From: Acidimicrobiales bacterium
GTDB taxonomy: Bacteria > Actinomycetota > Acidimicrobiia > Acidimicrobiales > MedAcidi-G1
Assembly: GCA_022452145.1 (NCBI GenBank)
Contig: JAKURY010000006.1
Span: 1 to 64,000 of the forward strand
Reading direction: 5' to 3'
Length of the DNA: 64,000 nt
The notes beneath the pieces were generated by a model. The model searched no databases. It had not been told where the DNA came from and was given only the letters and a program-made list of their open reading frames with translations. This document shows positions 42,493-50,402 of this stretch, piece after piece; within the stretch, counting starts at the first letter, position 1; each line of letters begins with the position of its first letter. The position numbers and the translations under genes were made by a program.

Positions 42493-43781
42493 CGACGGGC
42501 CTCGCCATCAACCACGACCGGCACGCCGGCCCGGATGGTGTGGCGGACCCGGCCCCGGAGGGACCGTCCCTCGTACGGGGTGTTGGAGCTCAGGCTGGCC
42601 ATCGCCGCACCGGAGACGGTCCAGGTCTCGTCGGGATCGACCACGCACAGGTTGGCGGGAACACCCGGAACCACCGGCGCACCATGCCTGTCCGCCACAC
42701 CGGCGATGGCCGCCGGCTTCCATGACAGCAGGGCCAGCACCTCGGGGAGGTCCAGGCCCGACTCCCCCAGCGCCAGGGAAAACGCCGTCTCCAGGCCGAG
42801 CATCCCCGGGGGTGCCTGGTCGAAGGGCAGTTCCTTGGAGTGGGCGGCGTGAGGTGCGTGGTCGGTGGCGATGGCGTCGATCGTGCCGTCCGCCAACCCC
42901 TCCCGGACCGCCCGGACGTCGGCATCGGTCCGCAACGGCGGATGGACCTTGAACACCGGGTCGTAGGAGGCGCACGCCGCATCGGTGAGGGTGAAGTGGT
43001 GGGTGGTGGCCTCGGCCGTGACCGGCAGGCCTGCCGCCTTGGCCCCCCTGACCATGGCCACTGAACTCGCCGTGGAGAGGTGCTGGAAGTGCAGGTGGGC
43101 ACCGGTCAGGCGGACCAGCGCGATGTCCCGCATGACCATCAGCTCCTCGGCCTCGGCCGGCTGGCCGGGAATCCCGAGGCGCGACGACCACTCCCCCTCG
43201 TGCATGTAGCCACCCTCGGACAGGGCCGAGACCTCGCAGTGCTGGGCGAGGACGACCGGTCGGCCCAGCCGGCCGCCGAGGCCCGTCGAGTACTCCATGA
43301 CCCGGCGCATCAGCCGCGGATCCTGGAGTCCGGTTCCGTCGTCGGTGAAGATCCCCACCCCGGCATCGACCAGCTCGCCCATGGGCGCCATGTCGACCCC
43401 GTGGCGGCCCAAGGTCATCGCCGCCGACGGGACCATCTCGCAGGTGGAGCGCCGGCCCAGGGCCCGGACCTGTTCCACCACGGCGACGCAGTCGGTGGTC
43501 GGATCGGTGTTCGGCATGGTGACCAGGGCCGTATAGCCACCCAGGGAACCGCCTAGGGCACCGGTCAGGATCGTCTCGGCTTCCTCCTGGCCGGGTTCCC
43601 GGAGGTGGGCGTGGAGGTCCACGAAGCCCGGCGAGACCACGCAGCCGGTGGCGTCGAGGTCCAAGTCGCCGCTGAGGCCGGTCCCCAACGCGGCGATGAG
43701 ACCGTCGTCTCCCAACTCCACGTCCAGGACGCGCTCACCATCGCGGTCGATGATCCGTCCGCCCCGGAGGACCACGCTCAC
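42489..43781 (-). CDS. pyrC: dihydroorotase (type I)
   Basis: Cyclises carbamoyl aspartate; 430 residues in the amidohydrolase superfamily. Zinc ligands are visible in FVDLHAHLREPG (about 52-63), HFQHLST and ATDHAPH (about 301), with MPNTDP as substrate loop. The length and HxHLREPG form are those of type I enzymes. The GTG start overlaps the pyrB stop, and type I enzymes often associate with PyrB, which fits the coupled order. Confidence 0.96.
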   Translation of the reverse strand: MSVVLRGGRIIDRDGERVLDVELGDDGLIAALGTGLSGDLDLDATGCVVSPGFVDLHAHLREPGQEEAETILTGALGGSLGGYTALVTMPNTDPTTDCVAVVEQVRALGRRSTCEMVPSAAMTLGRHGVDMAPMGELVDAGVGIFTDDGTGLQDPRLMRRVMEYSTGLGGRLGRPVVLAQHCEVSALSEGGYMHEGEWSSRLGIPGQPAEAEELMVMRDIALVRLTGAHLHFQHLSTASSVAMVRGAKAAGLPVTAEATTHHFTLTDAACASYDPVFKVHPPLRTDADVRAVREGLADGTIDAIATDHAPHAAHSKELPFDQAPPGMLGLETAFSLALGESGLDLPEVLALLSWKPAAIAGVADRHGAPVVPGVPANLCVVDPDETWTVSGAAMASLSSNTPYEGRSLRGRVRHTIRAGVPVVVDGEARR

Positions 43782-44767
43782 CGGTCGACCTCCACAGCGT
43801 CACCGGCTTCCACCGCTCCCAGCTGACGGCCCGAACCGAGTAGGAGGAAGAGGACGGCCATGCGCACCGACACGCCGTTGACCACCTGGTCCAGGATCAC
43901 CGACCGATGGTCCGCCGCGGCCTCGGCGGAGATCTCTACCCCCCTGTTGGTGGGTCCGGGGTGGAGGACCAGGGCGTCGCTGCGCATCCGGGCGACCCGC
44001 CCGGCGGTCAGGCAGAAGTCGGCCGCGTATTCGCGCAGCGACGGGATCAGGCCCTCGGTGATGCGCTCACGCTGAAGCCGGAGCAGGTAGATGGCATCCA
44101 GGTCGCCGAGCAGCGGATCCAGCTCGTGGGCCACGGTGACCGGCCACCCCTCGATGGCCGGTGGCAGCAGGGTTGCCGGGGCCACCAGCACCACCTCGGC
44201 CCCAAGGGTGGTGAAGGCCAGCACGTCGGACCGGGCCACCCGCGAATGGCTGACGTCGCCGACGATGGCGATCCGCATCCCGTCCAGGGACCCCCGGCGC
44301 TCACGCAGCGTGTAGCAGTCCAGGAGCGCCTGGGTCGGATGCTCGTGGCAGCCGTCGCCGGCGTTGACCACTGAGAGGTCGGTCCATTCGGCCACCCGGT
44401 GGGCGGTTCCGGCCATGGCGTGGCGGACCACCAGGACGTCGGCTCCGTACGAGGCGACCACCTCGACGGTGTCCCGGATACTCTCGCCCTTGCTGAGCGA
44501 GGAGGTGCCGGAGCTGAAGGCGACCGTGTCGGCCGACAGGCGACGTGCCGCCGTCTCGAACGACATGCGGGTCCGGGTGGAGTTCTCGAAGAACAGGGTG
44601 GCCACTGTCCGGCCGCGGAGCGCAGGGACCCTCGGTATGGGGCGGCGACCGATCTCGGCGAACGCGTCGGTCAGGTCCAGAATCTCCTCCAGGTCGGACC
44701 GGCCCAGGCCGTCGATCCCCAGGAGGTGCCGGCCGAGGCCGGTGTCGTGTCGGGCGTCGGCGCTCAC
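43778..44767 (-). CDS. pyrB: aspartate carbamoyltransferase catalytic subunit
   Basis: Commits carbamoyl phosphate to pyrimidines; 329 residues. The carbamoyl-phosphate loop FFENSTRTRMSFE is at about 59-71, HPTQALLD near 143 and HPGPTNRGVEI near 286. No pyrI regulatory subunit is present, so control is probably through PyrR. The GTG start overlaps the pyrR stop (GTGA). Confidence 0.97.
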   Translation of the reverse strand: MSADARHDTGLGRHLLGIDGLGRSDLEEILDLTDAFAEIGRRPIPRVPALRGRTVATLFFENSTRTRMSFETAARRLSADTVAFSSGTSSLSKGESIRDTVEVVASYGADVLVVRHAMAGTAHRVAEWTDLSVVNAGDGCHEHPTQALLDCYTLRERRGSLDGMRIAIVGDVSHSRVARSDVLAFTTLGAEVVLVAPATLLPPAIEGWPVTVAHELDPLLGDLDAIYLLRLQRERITEGLIPSLREYAADFCLTAGRVARMRSDALVLHPGPTNRGVEISAEAAADHRSVILDQVVNGVSVRMAVLFLLLGSGRQLGAVEAGDAVEVDR

Positions 44768-45330
44768 TTCTGCATCACCCCGAGGTCCACGCCGGCGAGG
44801 TGCACGTCGACGACCTCGTCGCGGCGGGTCGGCAGGTTCTTGCCCACGTAGTCGGGGCGGATGGGCAGCTCCCGGTGGCCGCGGTCGATCATCACCGCCA
44901 GCTGGATCGAGCGGGGCCGACCAAAGTCGCAGAGGGCGTCCAGGGCAGCCCGGATGGTCCGACCGGTGAAGAGCACGTCGTCGACCAGCACGACGACCCG
45001 TCCATCCAGGTCGGCCGTCAGGTCGGTGACGGCCTCCGGGACCACCGGCCTGAGGCCGATGTCGTCCCGGTGGAGCGCCACGTCCAGGGTCCCGACCAGC
45101 GGATGCAGGCCCTCGATGTCGGCGAGGGTCTCGGCCAGCCGCTCGGCGATCGGCACCCCGCCTGTCTGGAGGCCTACCACCACGAGGTCGTCCAGGCCGT
45201 GGTTCCGCTCTATGACCTCATGGGCCATGCGACGGACGGCCCGCCCCATGTCGTCGGTGGTCATGATCCGCGCGTGGGACACGAAGACGCCCCCGAACGG
45301 GGGCGTCTGACGTCGTTCTCGTTCGGCCAT
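44764..45330 (-). CDS. pyrR: pyrimidine operon RNA-binding regulator / uracil phosphoribosyltransferase PyrR
   Basis: 188-residue UMP-responsive RNA-binding regulator with a phosphoribosyltransferase fold. The PRPP loop is VVVLVDDVLFTGRTIRAALDAL (about 110-131, noted for position), and DRGHRELPIRPDYVGKNLPT is a PyrR hallmark. The ATG at 45330 has GAGGAG upstream. A GTG at 45282 is an alternative because homologues start near ARIMTTDDM and the intervening bases encode a strong hairpin. It is the first gene of pyrR-B-C-carA-carB-pyrD-pyrF and probably autoregulates via its leader. Confidence 0.95.
   Translation of the reverse strand: MAERERRQTPPFGGVFVSHARIMTTDDMGRAVRRMAHEVIERNHGLDDLVVVGLQTGGVPIAERLAETLADIEGLHPLVGTLDVALHRDDIGLRPVVPEAVTDLTADLDGRVVVLVDDVLFTGRTIRAALDALCDFGRPRSIQLAVMIDRGHRELPIRPDYVGKNLPTRRDEVVDVHLAGVDLGVMQK
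45285..45308 (-). promoter_or_regulatory. perfect 10-bp hairpin at the start of pyrR
   Basis: RNA arms AGACGCCCCC and GGGGGCGUCU (45308-45299 and 45294-45285) with a GUUC loop lie inside the first 16 codons of the ATG-started frame, or 2 bases before the alternative GTG at 45282. It could be an attenuator or a translation block. It is not followed by a U-tract. Confidence 0.5.
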
Positions 45331-45356
45331 CGGCCTCGTTCTCCTCGATCCGTCCG

Positions 45357-45370
45357 GGCCTCACGGGACC
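45357..45370 (-). promoter_or_regulatory. PyrR-binding loop candidate
   Basis: The leader RNA reads GGUCCCGUGAGGCC, matching 12 of 14 positions of the PyrR-binding consensus ARUCCNGNGAGGYU, including the CNGNGA hexaloop. It can form a stem with CGGG/CCCG below. It lies about 15-28 bases after the predicted transcription start and about 27 bases before the pyrR ATG. Confidence 0.6.
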
Positions 45371-45390
45371 CGCTTCACGGTCGAGGACGC

Positions 45391-45396
45391 ATCCTA
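45391..45396 (-). promoter_or_regulatory. -10 element of the pyr operon
   Basis: TAGGAT on the minus strand, preceded by GTG. Transcription would begin near 45384, giving a 54-base leader that contains the PyrR loop candidate. The -35 is weak. Confidence 0.4.
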
Positions 45397-45410
45397 CACG
45401 CGTCGGTCCC

Positions 45411-45484
45411 GTCCATGCCCGGCCCCGATCACGAAGGCCCCGACCATGGACGGCCCGGACCACGAATGGCGCGGATCATGGACG
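45411..45484. repeat. inverted and direct CATGGAC repeats between the GNAT gene and pyrR
   Basis: GTCCATG (45411-45417) and CATGGAC (45445-45451) form a long inverted repeat with an inner GGCC/GGCC pairing. CATGGAC recurs at 45478-45484. Being downstream of the nusB unit and upstream of the pyr promoter, it may be a terminator. Confidence 0.3.
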
Positions 45485-46066
45485 GGCCAGACCACGGTCG
45501 GACCGGGCGACCATGACAAGACGGCCGTCGGCGGACCGATCCAGTTCCTCGTAGCCGGCGGCCATGGCGACGGCCAGCGAGCCGACGTTGCCGGGCTCCA
45601 TCTCGGCCACCAGGACGGTCAGGCCCAGTGGCGGCCCCAGTGCCCAGGCCGTCAGGATGCGCACCATCTCGGTGGCGATGCCCCGCCGACGCTGCGCCGC
45701 CACGGTCCACCAGCCGATCCGAGCAGCGCCCCGCTCAGGGTCGAAGGCCGAGAGGCCGACCTCGCCCAGCACCTCGCCACCCACCTTCGGCCCGATGGCC
45801 GGGTCACCGGTCGGCTCCGGGGCCGGCTCCACGACCGGCTCCACGGCCACCAGGTCGAGGGCCAGGCCGGCCTGCCGCCGACCAGCCTCGCCGGCGATCC
45901 ACGCCGCTGCGGCCGCCGGATCGACGTCCTCCGGTACCGGTAGCCACCGTCGGACCTCCGGGTCGGACCAGGCGGCAGCCAGCGCCAGTGCGTCGCCCGG
46001 TTCCCAGGATCGGAGCAGGCACCGCCTCCCGGCCAGCAGTGGCTCGGGCAGCGGCAGTTGCCTCAC
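45476..46066 (-). CDS. GNAT family N-acetyltransferase (RimJ/RimL type)
   Basis: 196-residue acetyltransferase. The N-terminal RRCLLRSWEPGDALALAAAWSDP segment, with the acetyl-CoA site near 125-150 (QRRRGIATEMVRILTAWA), and the NVGSLAVAMAAGYEE helix are typical of the RimJ/RimL branch. A Pro/Glu-rich insert sits around 75-95. The GTG start overlaps the nusB stop (GTGA). The substrate is unknown; a ribosomal or antibiotic target would be a guess. Confidence 0.84.
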   Translation of the reverse strand: MRQLPLPEPLLAGRRCLLRSWEPGDALALAAAWSDPEVRRWLPVPEDVDPAAAAAWIAGEAGRRQAGLALDLVAVEPVVEPAPEPTGDPAIGPKVGGEVLGEVGLSAFDPERGAARIGWWTVAAQRRRGIATEMVRILTAWALGPPLGLTVLVAEMEPGNVGSLAVAMAAGYEELDRSADGRLVMVARSDRGLARP

Positions 46067-46491
46067 GCCGGATCGGCCTCCGATGGGCGGAGCTCGTCGG
46101 CTATCCCCGAGACCACCCCGTTCACGAACCTTGCCGACCGCTCTGTCGAGTAGTCGCCGGCCAGCTCCACCACCTCTGCGAGGACGGCCGACGTGGGAAC
46201 GTCGGGCCGGTACCCAAGCTCATACACCGCCATGCGGAGCAGTGCCCGATCCACGGCCGGCATGCGGTCGGTCCGCCATCCCTCGGCGAACCGGCCGATG
46301 ATGTCGTCCACCTCGACCAGCACCCCGGCCAGGCCCTCCACGATCTCGATGACGTAGCCGCCCGGGGGCACCGGTTGGGTGGCCAGCACCTCGAGCAGCC
46401 CCTCGCCCCGGGACTCGGCCGCATAGAGGATGGCGAGCGCCGACTCGCGGGCCTCCCGCCGCGAACCGATGGGGTTTGTCGGTCGGGCCAT
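46063..46491 (-). CDS. nusB: transcription antitermination factor NusB
   Basis: 142-residue all-helical RNA-binding protein of rRNA antitermination complexes. RREARESALAILYAAE near residue 11 and the C-terminal VDRALLRMAVYELGY and ARFVNGVVSGIADEL segments are characteristic. It starts 11 bases after efp and is coupled to the GNAT gene. It would act on the boxA-like element of the rRNA leader at the left of this window. Confidence 0.95.
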   Translation of the reverse strand: MARPTNPIGSRREARESALAILYAAESRGEGLLEVLATQPVPPGGYVIEIVEGLAGVLVEVDDIIGRFAEGWRTDRMPAVDRALLRMAVYELGYRPDVPTSAVLAEVVELAGDYSTERSARFVNGVVSGIADELRPSEADPA

Positions 46492-46502
46492 GGCGAGGCG
46501 GG

Positions 46503-47066
46503 TCAGGCCCTGCTGAGGTACTCGCCGGAGCGCGTGTCGACCTTGACCCGCTCGCCGGTCTCGATGAACAGCGGTACCTGGACGATAAGGCCCGTCTCCA
46601 GCGTGGCCGGCTTGCGGGCCCCCGACACCCTGTCGCCCTGGATGCCCGGCTCGGTCTGGGAGATGGCCAACTCCACCGAGGCCGGGAGCTCTAGGCCGAT
46701 CACCTCGTCGCCGAACATGAGGACCATCGTCGTGCTCTGCTCGATGACGTAGTTGGTGGCATCACCCAGCGTCTTCGGCGCGATCTGGATCTGGTCATAG
46801 GTCTCGTCGTCCATGAACACGTAGTCGGCACCGTCCCGGTAGAGGAACTGCATCGACCGCTTGTCGATCATGGCCCGCTCGACCTTCTCACCTGCCCGGA
46901 AGGTCCGGTCGACGACCGCACCAGTGCGCACGTTGCGCAGCGTGGTCCGGACGAAGGCGTGGCCCTTGCCGGGCTTGACGTGCTGGAAGTCGACCACCTG
47001 GACCAGGTTTCGGTCCAGCTCCAGCGTCATGCCGTTCTTCAGGTCGTTGGTTGTGATGGTGGGCAT
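46503..47066 (-). CDS. efp: elongation factor P
   Basis: Relieves ribosome stalling at polyproline; 187 residues in three beta-barrel domains. The domain I tip reads [10 protein letters not shown] with lysine at about residue 34. In the absence of evidence for EpmA here, its modification state is unknown. GGAGCGGAC precedes the ATG. It lies between a PepQ-like peptidase and nusB, the same order as in mycobacteria. Confidence 0.97.
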   Translation of the reverse strand: MPTITTNDLKNGMTLELDRNLVQVVDFQHVKPGKGHAFVRTTLRNVRTGAVVDRTFRAGEKVERAMIDKRSMQFLYRDGADYVFMDDETYDQIQIAPKTLGDATNYVIEQSTTMVLMFGDEVIGLELPASVELAISQTEPGIQGDRVSGARKPATLETGLIVQVPLFIETGERVKVDTRSGEYLSRA

Positions 47067-47081
47067 GTCCGCTCCGGATTG

Positions 47082-47132
47082 GGGCTCGGTTGTGAAGGTT
47101 CGGCGGGAAGGGCTCGGTTGCTGGGGCTCGGT
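47082..47132. repeat. three GGGCTCGGT repeats upstream of efp
   Basis: Copies at 47082-47090, 47110-47118 and 47124-47132 in the 96-base gap between the peptidase gene and efp. They could be a protein-binding array or low-complexity drift; no promoter is evident. Confidence 0.45.
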
Positions 47133-47162
47133 GACCTGGGCTGGGTGAACCTGCCCGTCCGC

Positions 47163-48266
47163 TCACGGGTCCTTGGGTGACCGGGTGAGCTGACGGTGGC
47201 CGTCGGAGGTGACGAGGACGGTGTCCTCCCAGCGCACACCGCCGAAGCCCCCGAGGTAGGCCCCCGGTTCGACGGTGACCACCTGGCCGGCCCGAAGAGT
47301 ACCAGTGGAGGTGGAGGAGACAGCCGGCCCCTCGTGGATGTCGAGGCCGACGCCGTGGCCGGTGCCGTGCGAAAAGGCCCCACCCAGGCCGACGGCCTCC
47401 AGGGAGGATCGGCAGGCGGCGTCCACCTCGGCGATTGGAACCCCGTCGCCCACGACTGCCAGCCCGGCCAGCTGGGCGTCCAGTACCGCCCCTAGCATGT
47501 CGGCCGCCCGACCGGATCCCCGACCGCCGATCCGCAGCGACCGGGTCATGTCCGACCGGTAGCCGTCGACCATCGCACCGAAGTCGCATACCACCAGGTC
47601 GCCATCTGCCATGGGGCGTCGGCCGGGGCGGGCATGTGGCAGGGCGCTGTTGGGCCCCGCGGCCACGATCGTCTCGAACGCCCGGTCCGAGGCGCCGCCG
47701 GCTCGAACGGTCTGATCGAGGGCCATGGCGACGTCCACCTCGACCGCACCGGAGACGATCGAGGGCAGGACCTCGGCCAGGGCCCGGTCGGCGATGGCCG
47801 CCGCCTCGGCGATGCGAGCCACCTCCCCCTCGTCCTTCACCTCGCGGAGCCCCTCGACCAGCCCGTCGGTCGCCACCGGCGGACTGGACAACAGGTCGGC
47901 CAGGCGTCGCTGTTCAGCCCATGTCACCGACCCCGCCTCCAGGCCCACCCGGGCCGAGCCGGAGGCCAGGGTGGAGACCGGCGAGTGATCGGAACCGCCC
48001 ACCACCTCGACGTCAACCACCGCCCCGGCAGCAGCCACCTGGTCGGGTGCCTGGTCCCGGTAGCGGCCGTCTGTCATCAGGACCGCCCGATCGCCATCCA
48101 CCCAGAGGCTTCCCGACGAACCGGTGAAGCCCGTCAGGTAGCGGACGTTGGTGGTCGAGGTGACCAGCAGCCCGTCGACCCCGGCCGGATTCAGCAACGC
48201 CCTGAGACGGTCCAGCCGATCGGCCACCCGCAGGGGCGCCAGCCCGGCCAGCGGTCCGCTGCTCAC
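47163..48266 (-). CDS. M24-family Xaa-Pro aminopeptidase/dipeptidase
   Basis: 367-residue creatinase-fold metallopeptidase (PepQ/PepP-like). An N-terminal domain of about 125 residues precedes the catalytic domain. Dinuclear-metal ligands appear in CDFGAMVDGYRSDMTR (two Asp), HGTGHGVGLDIHEGP (His), VVTVEPGAYL (Glu) and GGVRWEDTV (Glu). The GTG start overlaps the aroQ stop (GTGA). The order aroQ-peptidase-efp-nusB is conserved in actinobacteria. The exact specificity is not resolved. Confidence 0.9.
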   Translation of the reverse strand: MSSGPLAGLAPLRVADRLDRLRALLNPAGVDGLLVTSTTNVRYLTGFTGSSGSLWVDGDRAVLMTDGRYRDQAPDQVAAAGAVVDVEVVGGSDHSPVSTLASGSARVGLEAGSVTWAEQRRLADLLSSPPVATDGLVEGLREVKDEGEVARIAEAAAIADRALAEVLPSIVSGAVEVDVAMALDQTVRAGGASDRAFETIVAAGPNSALPHARPGRRPMADGDLVVCDFGAMVDGYRSDMTRSLRIGGRGSGRAADMLGAVLDAQLAGLAVVGDGVPIAEVDAACRSSLEAVGLGGAFSHGTGHGVGLDIHEGPAVSSTSTGTLRAGQVVTVEPGAYLGGFGGVRWEDTVLVTSDGHRQLTRSPKDP

Positions 48267-48706
48267 CCGTCGAGGAGGTCGGCCACCGCTTCGACGGCCA
48301 TCCGGTAGCCGGCCCCGCCGAAGCCGGCGATGGTTCCGGCGGCGACCGGTGCGACGACCGAGGTGTGGCGCCACGGCTCTCGGGCGGCGGGGTTCGAGAG
48401 GTGGAGCTCGACCACCGGGCCCTCGAAGGCAGCCAGGGCGTCGTGGATGGCCCACGCGTAGTGGGTGAACGCCCCGGGGTTCACGACGATGCCCGCACAG
48501 CGGCCCCGCGCCCCGTGGATGGCGTCCACCATCTCGCCCTCGTGGTTGGACTGGAGGTGCTCGAGCACCAGGCCGCGGGCGGCCGCGGCGACCCGGGCGG
48601 CCTCCACGTGGTCGTCCAGGGTGTCGCTGCCGTAGACGTCGGGCTGGCGTTCCCCCAAGAGGTTGAGGTTCGGGCCCGACAGGAGCAACAGCGGTTGTTC
48701 GCTCAT
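48263..48706 (-). CDS. aroQ: 3-dehydroquinate dehydratase, type II
   Basis: Third shikimate step; 147 residues, exactly the usual type II length. It begins with LSGPNLNLLGERQPDVYG (catalytic Arg and Tyr), then QSNHEGEMVDAIH and NPGAFTHYA, and ends with HLSNPAAREPWR. The ATG at 48706 has GGAAGG 9 bases upstream; the ATG at 48715 is too close to it. It lies 49 bases after aroB and is coupled to the peptidase gene. Confidence 0.96.
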   Translation of the reverse strand: MSEQPLLLLSGPNLNLLGERQPDVYGSDTLDDHVEAARVAAAARGLVLEHLQSNHEGEMVDAIHGARGRCAGIVVNPGAFTHYAWAIHDALAAFEGPVVELHLSNPAAREPWRHTSVVAPVAAGTIAGFGGAGYRMAVEAVADLLDG

Positions 48707-48755
48707 GGTCGACATCCTTCCACGGCGACCCCTGCCGGCGACCCCGACTTCACCG

Positions 48756-49790
48756 TCACCGCACAGCCTCGATCGTGTCCCGCACCACCCCGGCATCCAC
48801 GCCGGCCACCACCTCGACGCCGGCCGGGCCGTCCAGGACGAAGGTCAGCCCGTCGATGGCCTTCTTGTCTCGTCCCATGGCGACCATCAGCTCGTCGGGA
48901 TCGGCCCCTACAGGCAGCGACCCCGACAGGCCGTAGCCGTCCACGACCCTGCGGTGCTCGGCCACCCGTTCGTCGTCGATCCGCCCGAGGGCCCGTCCCA
49001 GCTCGGCGGCGTACACGAGGCCGACGGCCACCGCCTCGCCGTGGCGCAGGTCGTACTGGCCGGTGGTCTCGATGGCGTGGCCGAGGGTGTGCCCGTAGTT
49101 CAGGACCGCCCGTCGGCCGGCTTCGCGTTCGTCGGCCGCCACCACCTCGGCCTTGATCTCGATGCACCGGGCTACCCGCTCGTCCAGTGCGAGGCCATCC
49201 AGGTCGCCGACTCCCGGGTGGGCACCGCCCAGGTCGCCACCGCCCAGGAAGTGGTACTTGGCCATCTCGCCCAACCCGCAGGACATCTCGCGCTCTGGAA
49301 GGGTGTCCAGGACCGCCGTGTCACACAGCACGGCCACCGGCTGCCAGAACGCCCCGACCAGGTTCTTGCCCTCGGGGAGGTTGACCCCGGTCTTGCCGCC
49401 TATGGCCGCGTCGATCTGGGCCAGCAGCGTCGTCGCCACATGCACCACCGGAAGGCCACGGTGGTAGGAGGCCGCGGCGAACCCCGCCACGTCGGTGACC
49501 ACGCCGCCACCCACGCCCACCACCGCGTCGGCACGCGTCAGGCCCCACGCTGCGAACGCCCGGCAGAGGTCCTCGACGGTGGACAGCGTCTTGGCCGACT
49601 CGCCCTCGTCGATGGTGAACACCCGATGGTCGACCCCGGGGTCGACCTCGACCGGTATCGAGGCCTGGGTGACCACAGCCACCCGACGGGCGCCCGACGG
49701 GACCACAGAGGCCAGCTCGCCCGCTGCCCCAGGCCCGACCAGCACCGGATAGGAGCGGCCTCCTGACAGGCGCACCTCGACCCGGATCAC
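48756..49790 (-). CDS. aroB: 3-dehydroquinate synthase
   Basis: Second shikimate step, NAD- and metal-dependent; 344 residues. GVGGGVVTDVAGFAAASY near 93 binds NAD. GGKTGVNLPEGKNLVGAF, EMAKYH and the metal ligands in NYGHTLGHAIE with RHGEAVAVG complete the active site. The GTG start overlaps the aroK stop (GTGA). Confidence 0.97.
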   Translation of the reverse strand: MIRVEVRLSGGRSYPVLVGPGAAGELASVVPSGARRVAVVTQASIPVEVDPGVDHRVFTIDEGESAKTLSTVEDLCRAFAAWGLTRADAVVGVGGGVVTDVAGFAAASYHRGLPVVHVATTLLAQIDAAIGGKTGVNLPEGKNLVGAFWQPVAVLCDTAVLDTLPEREMSCGLGEMAKYHFLGGGDLGGAHPGVGDLDGLALDERVARCIEIKAEVVAADEREAGRRAVLNYGHTLGHAIETTGQYDLRHGEAVAVGLVYAAELGRALGRIDDERVAEHRRVVDGYGLSGSLPVGADPDELMVAMGRDKKAIDGLTFVLDGPAGVEVVAGVDAGVVRDTIEAVR

Positions 49791-50341
49791 CGGGATGCCT
49801 CCCCGGCCGTGGAGACGGCCTCCAGCACCAGGCTCCCGACCTCGGCGACGGTCAGGCCATCGGTGTCCAGCACCACGTCGGCTGCCGATTCGTACGTCGG
49901 GCCGCGCTCGACCGCCAGGCGCTTCAGGACCTCCAGGGGCTCACCGTCGGCCAGGAGGGGCCGGCCGGCCGGGTCCCCGACCCGGGCGGTCAACGTCTCC
50001 GGCGTGGCCCGCAACCAGACCACGGTCGCCGACCGGGCCAACGCCAGCCGATTCGCCTCGCGCACCAGGACACCGCCGCCGGTCGACAACACGATCGGAT
50101 CCCCCGCGGACAACTGCAGGGCCAGGGCCTCCTGCTCGACCTCGCGGAACGCCGTTTCGCCGCCTTCGCGGAAGAGCACCCCGATGGACCGACCTGCCAG
50201 CTGCATCACGGCACGATCCAGGTCCACGTGGCGGCGACCCGATCGGGCCGCCACCGAGACGCCCACCGACGTCTTGCCGGCTCCCATGAGGCCGACCAGC
50301 GCCAGGTGCCGTCGGGGGACGTCGGCGGGGATCGGATCCAT
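49787..50341 (-). CDS. aroK: shikimate kinase
   Basis: Fifth shikimate step; 184 residues. Walker A is GLMGAGKTSVG (17-27), the shikimate-binding DLDRAV and FREGGETAFR follow, then the STGGGVLVR loop and the lid GRPLL. The ATG lies 6 bases after TAGCCT, so aroK heads the aroK-aroB-aroQ-peptidase unit. In many actinobacteria aroC precedes aroK; it is absent here. Confidence 0.96.
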   Translation of the reverse strand: MDPIPADVPRRHLALVGLMGAGKTSVGVSVAARSGRRHVDLDRAVMQLAGRSIGVLFREGGETAFREVEQEALALQLSAGDPIVLSTGGGVLVREANRLALARSATVVWLRATPETLTARVGDPAGRPLLADGEPLEVLKRLAVERGPTYESAADVVLDTDGLTVAEVGSLVLEAVSTAGEASR

Positions 50342-50347
50342 CCGGAC

Positions 50348-50353
50348 AGGCTA
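50348..50353 (-). promoter_or_regulatory. -10 element of aroK
   Basis: TAGCCT on the minus strand, exactly 6 bases before the aroK ATG. Confidence 0.45.
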
Positions 50354-50402
50354 CTGACGCCCGCCCCGGAGGCCGGGACGATTCCCGGCCGGTGCCGGGT
50401 GC

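Noticed and set aside
45429-45710. Minus-strand frame between pyrR and the GNAT gene with repeated PWSGPS residues
   Set aside because: Product of the CATGGAC DNA repeats and the antisense of the GNAT gene; no start context.
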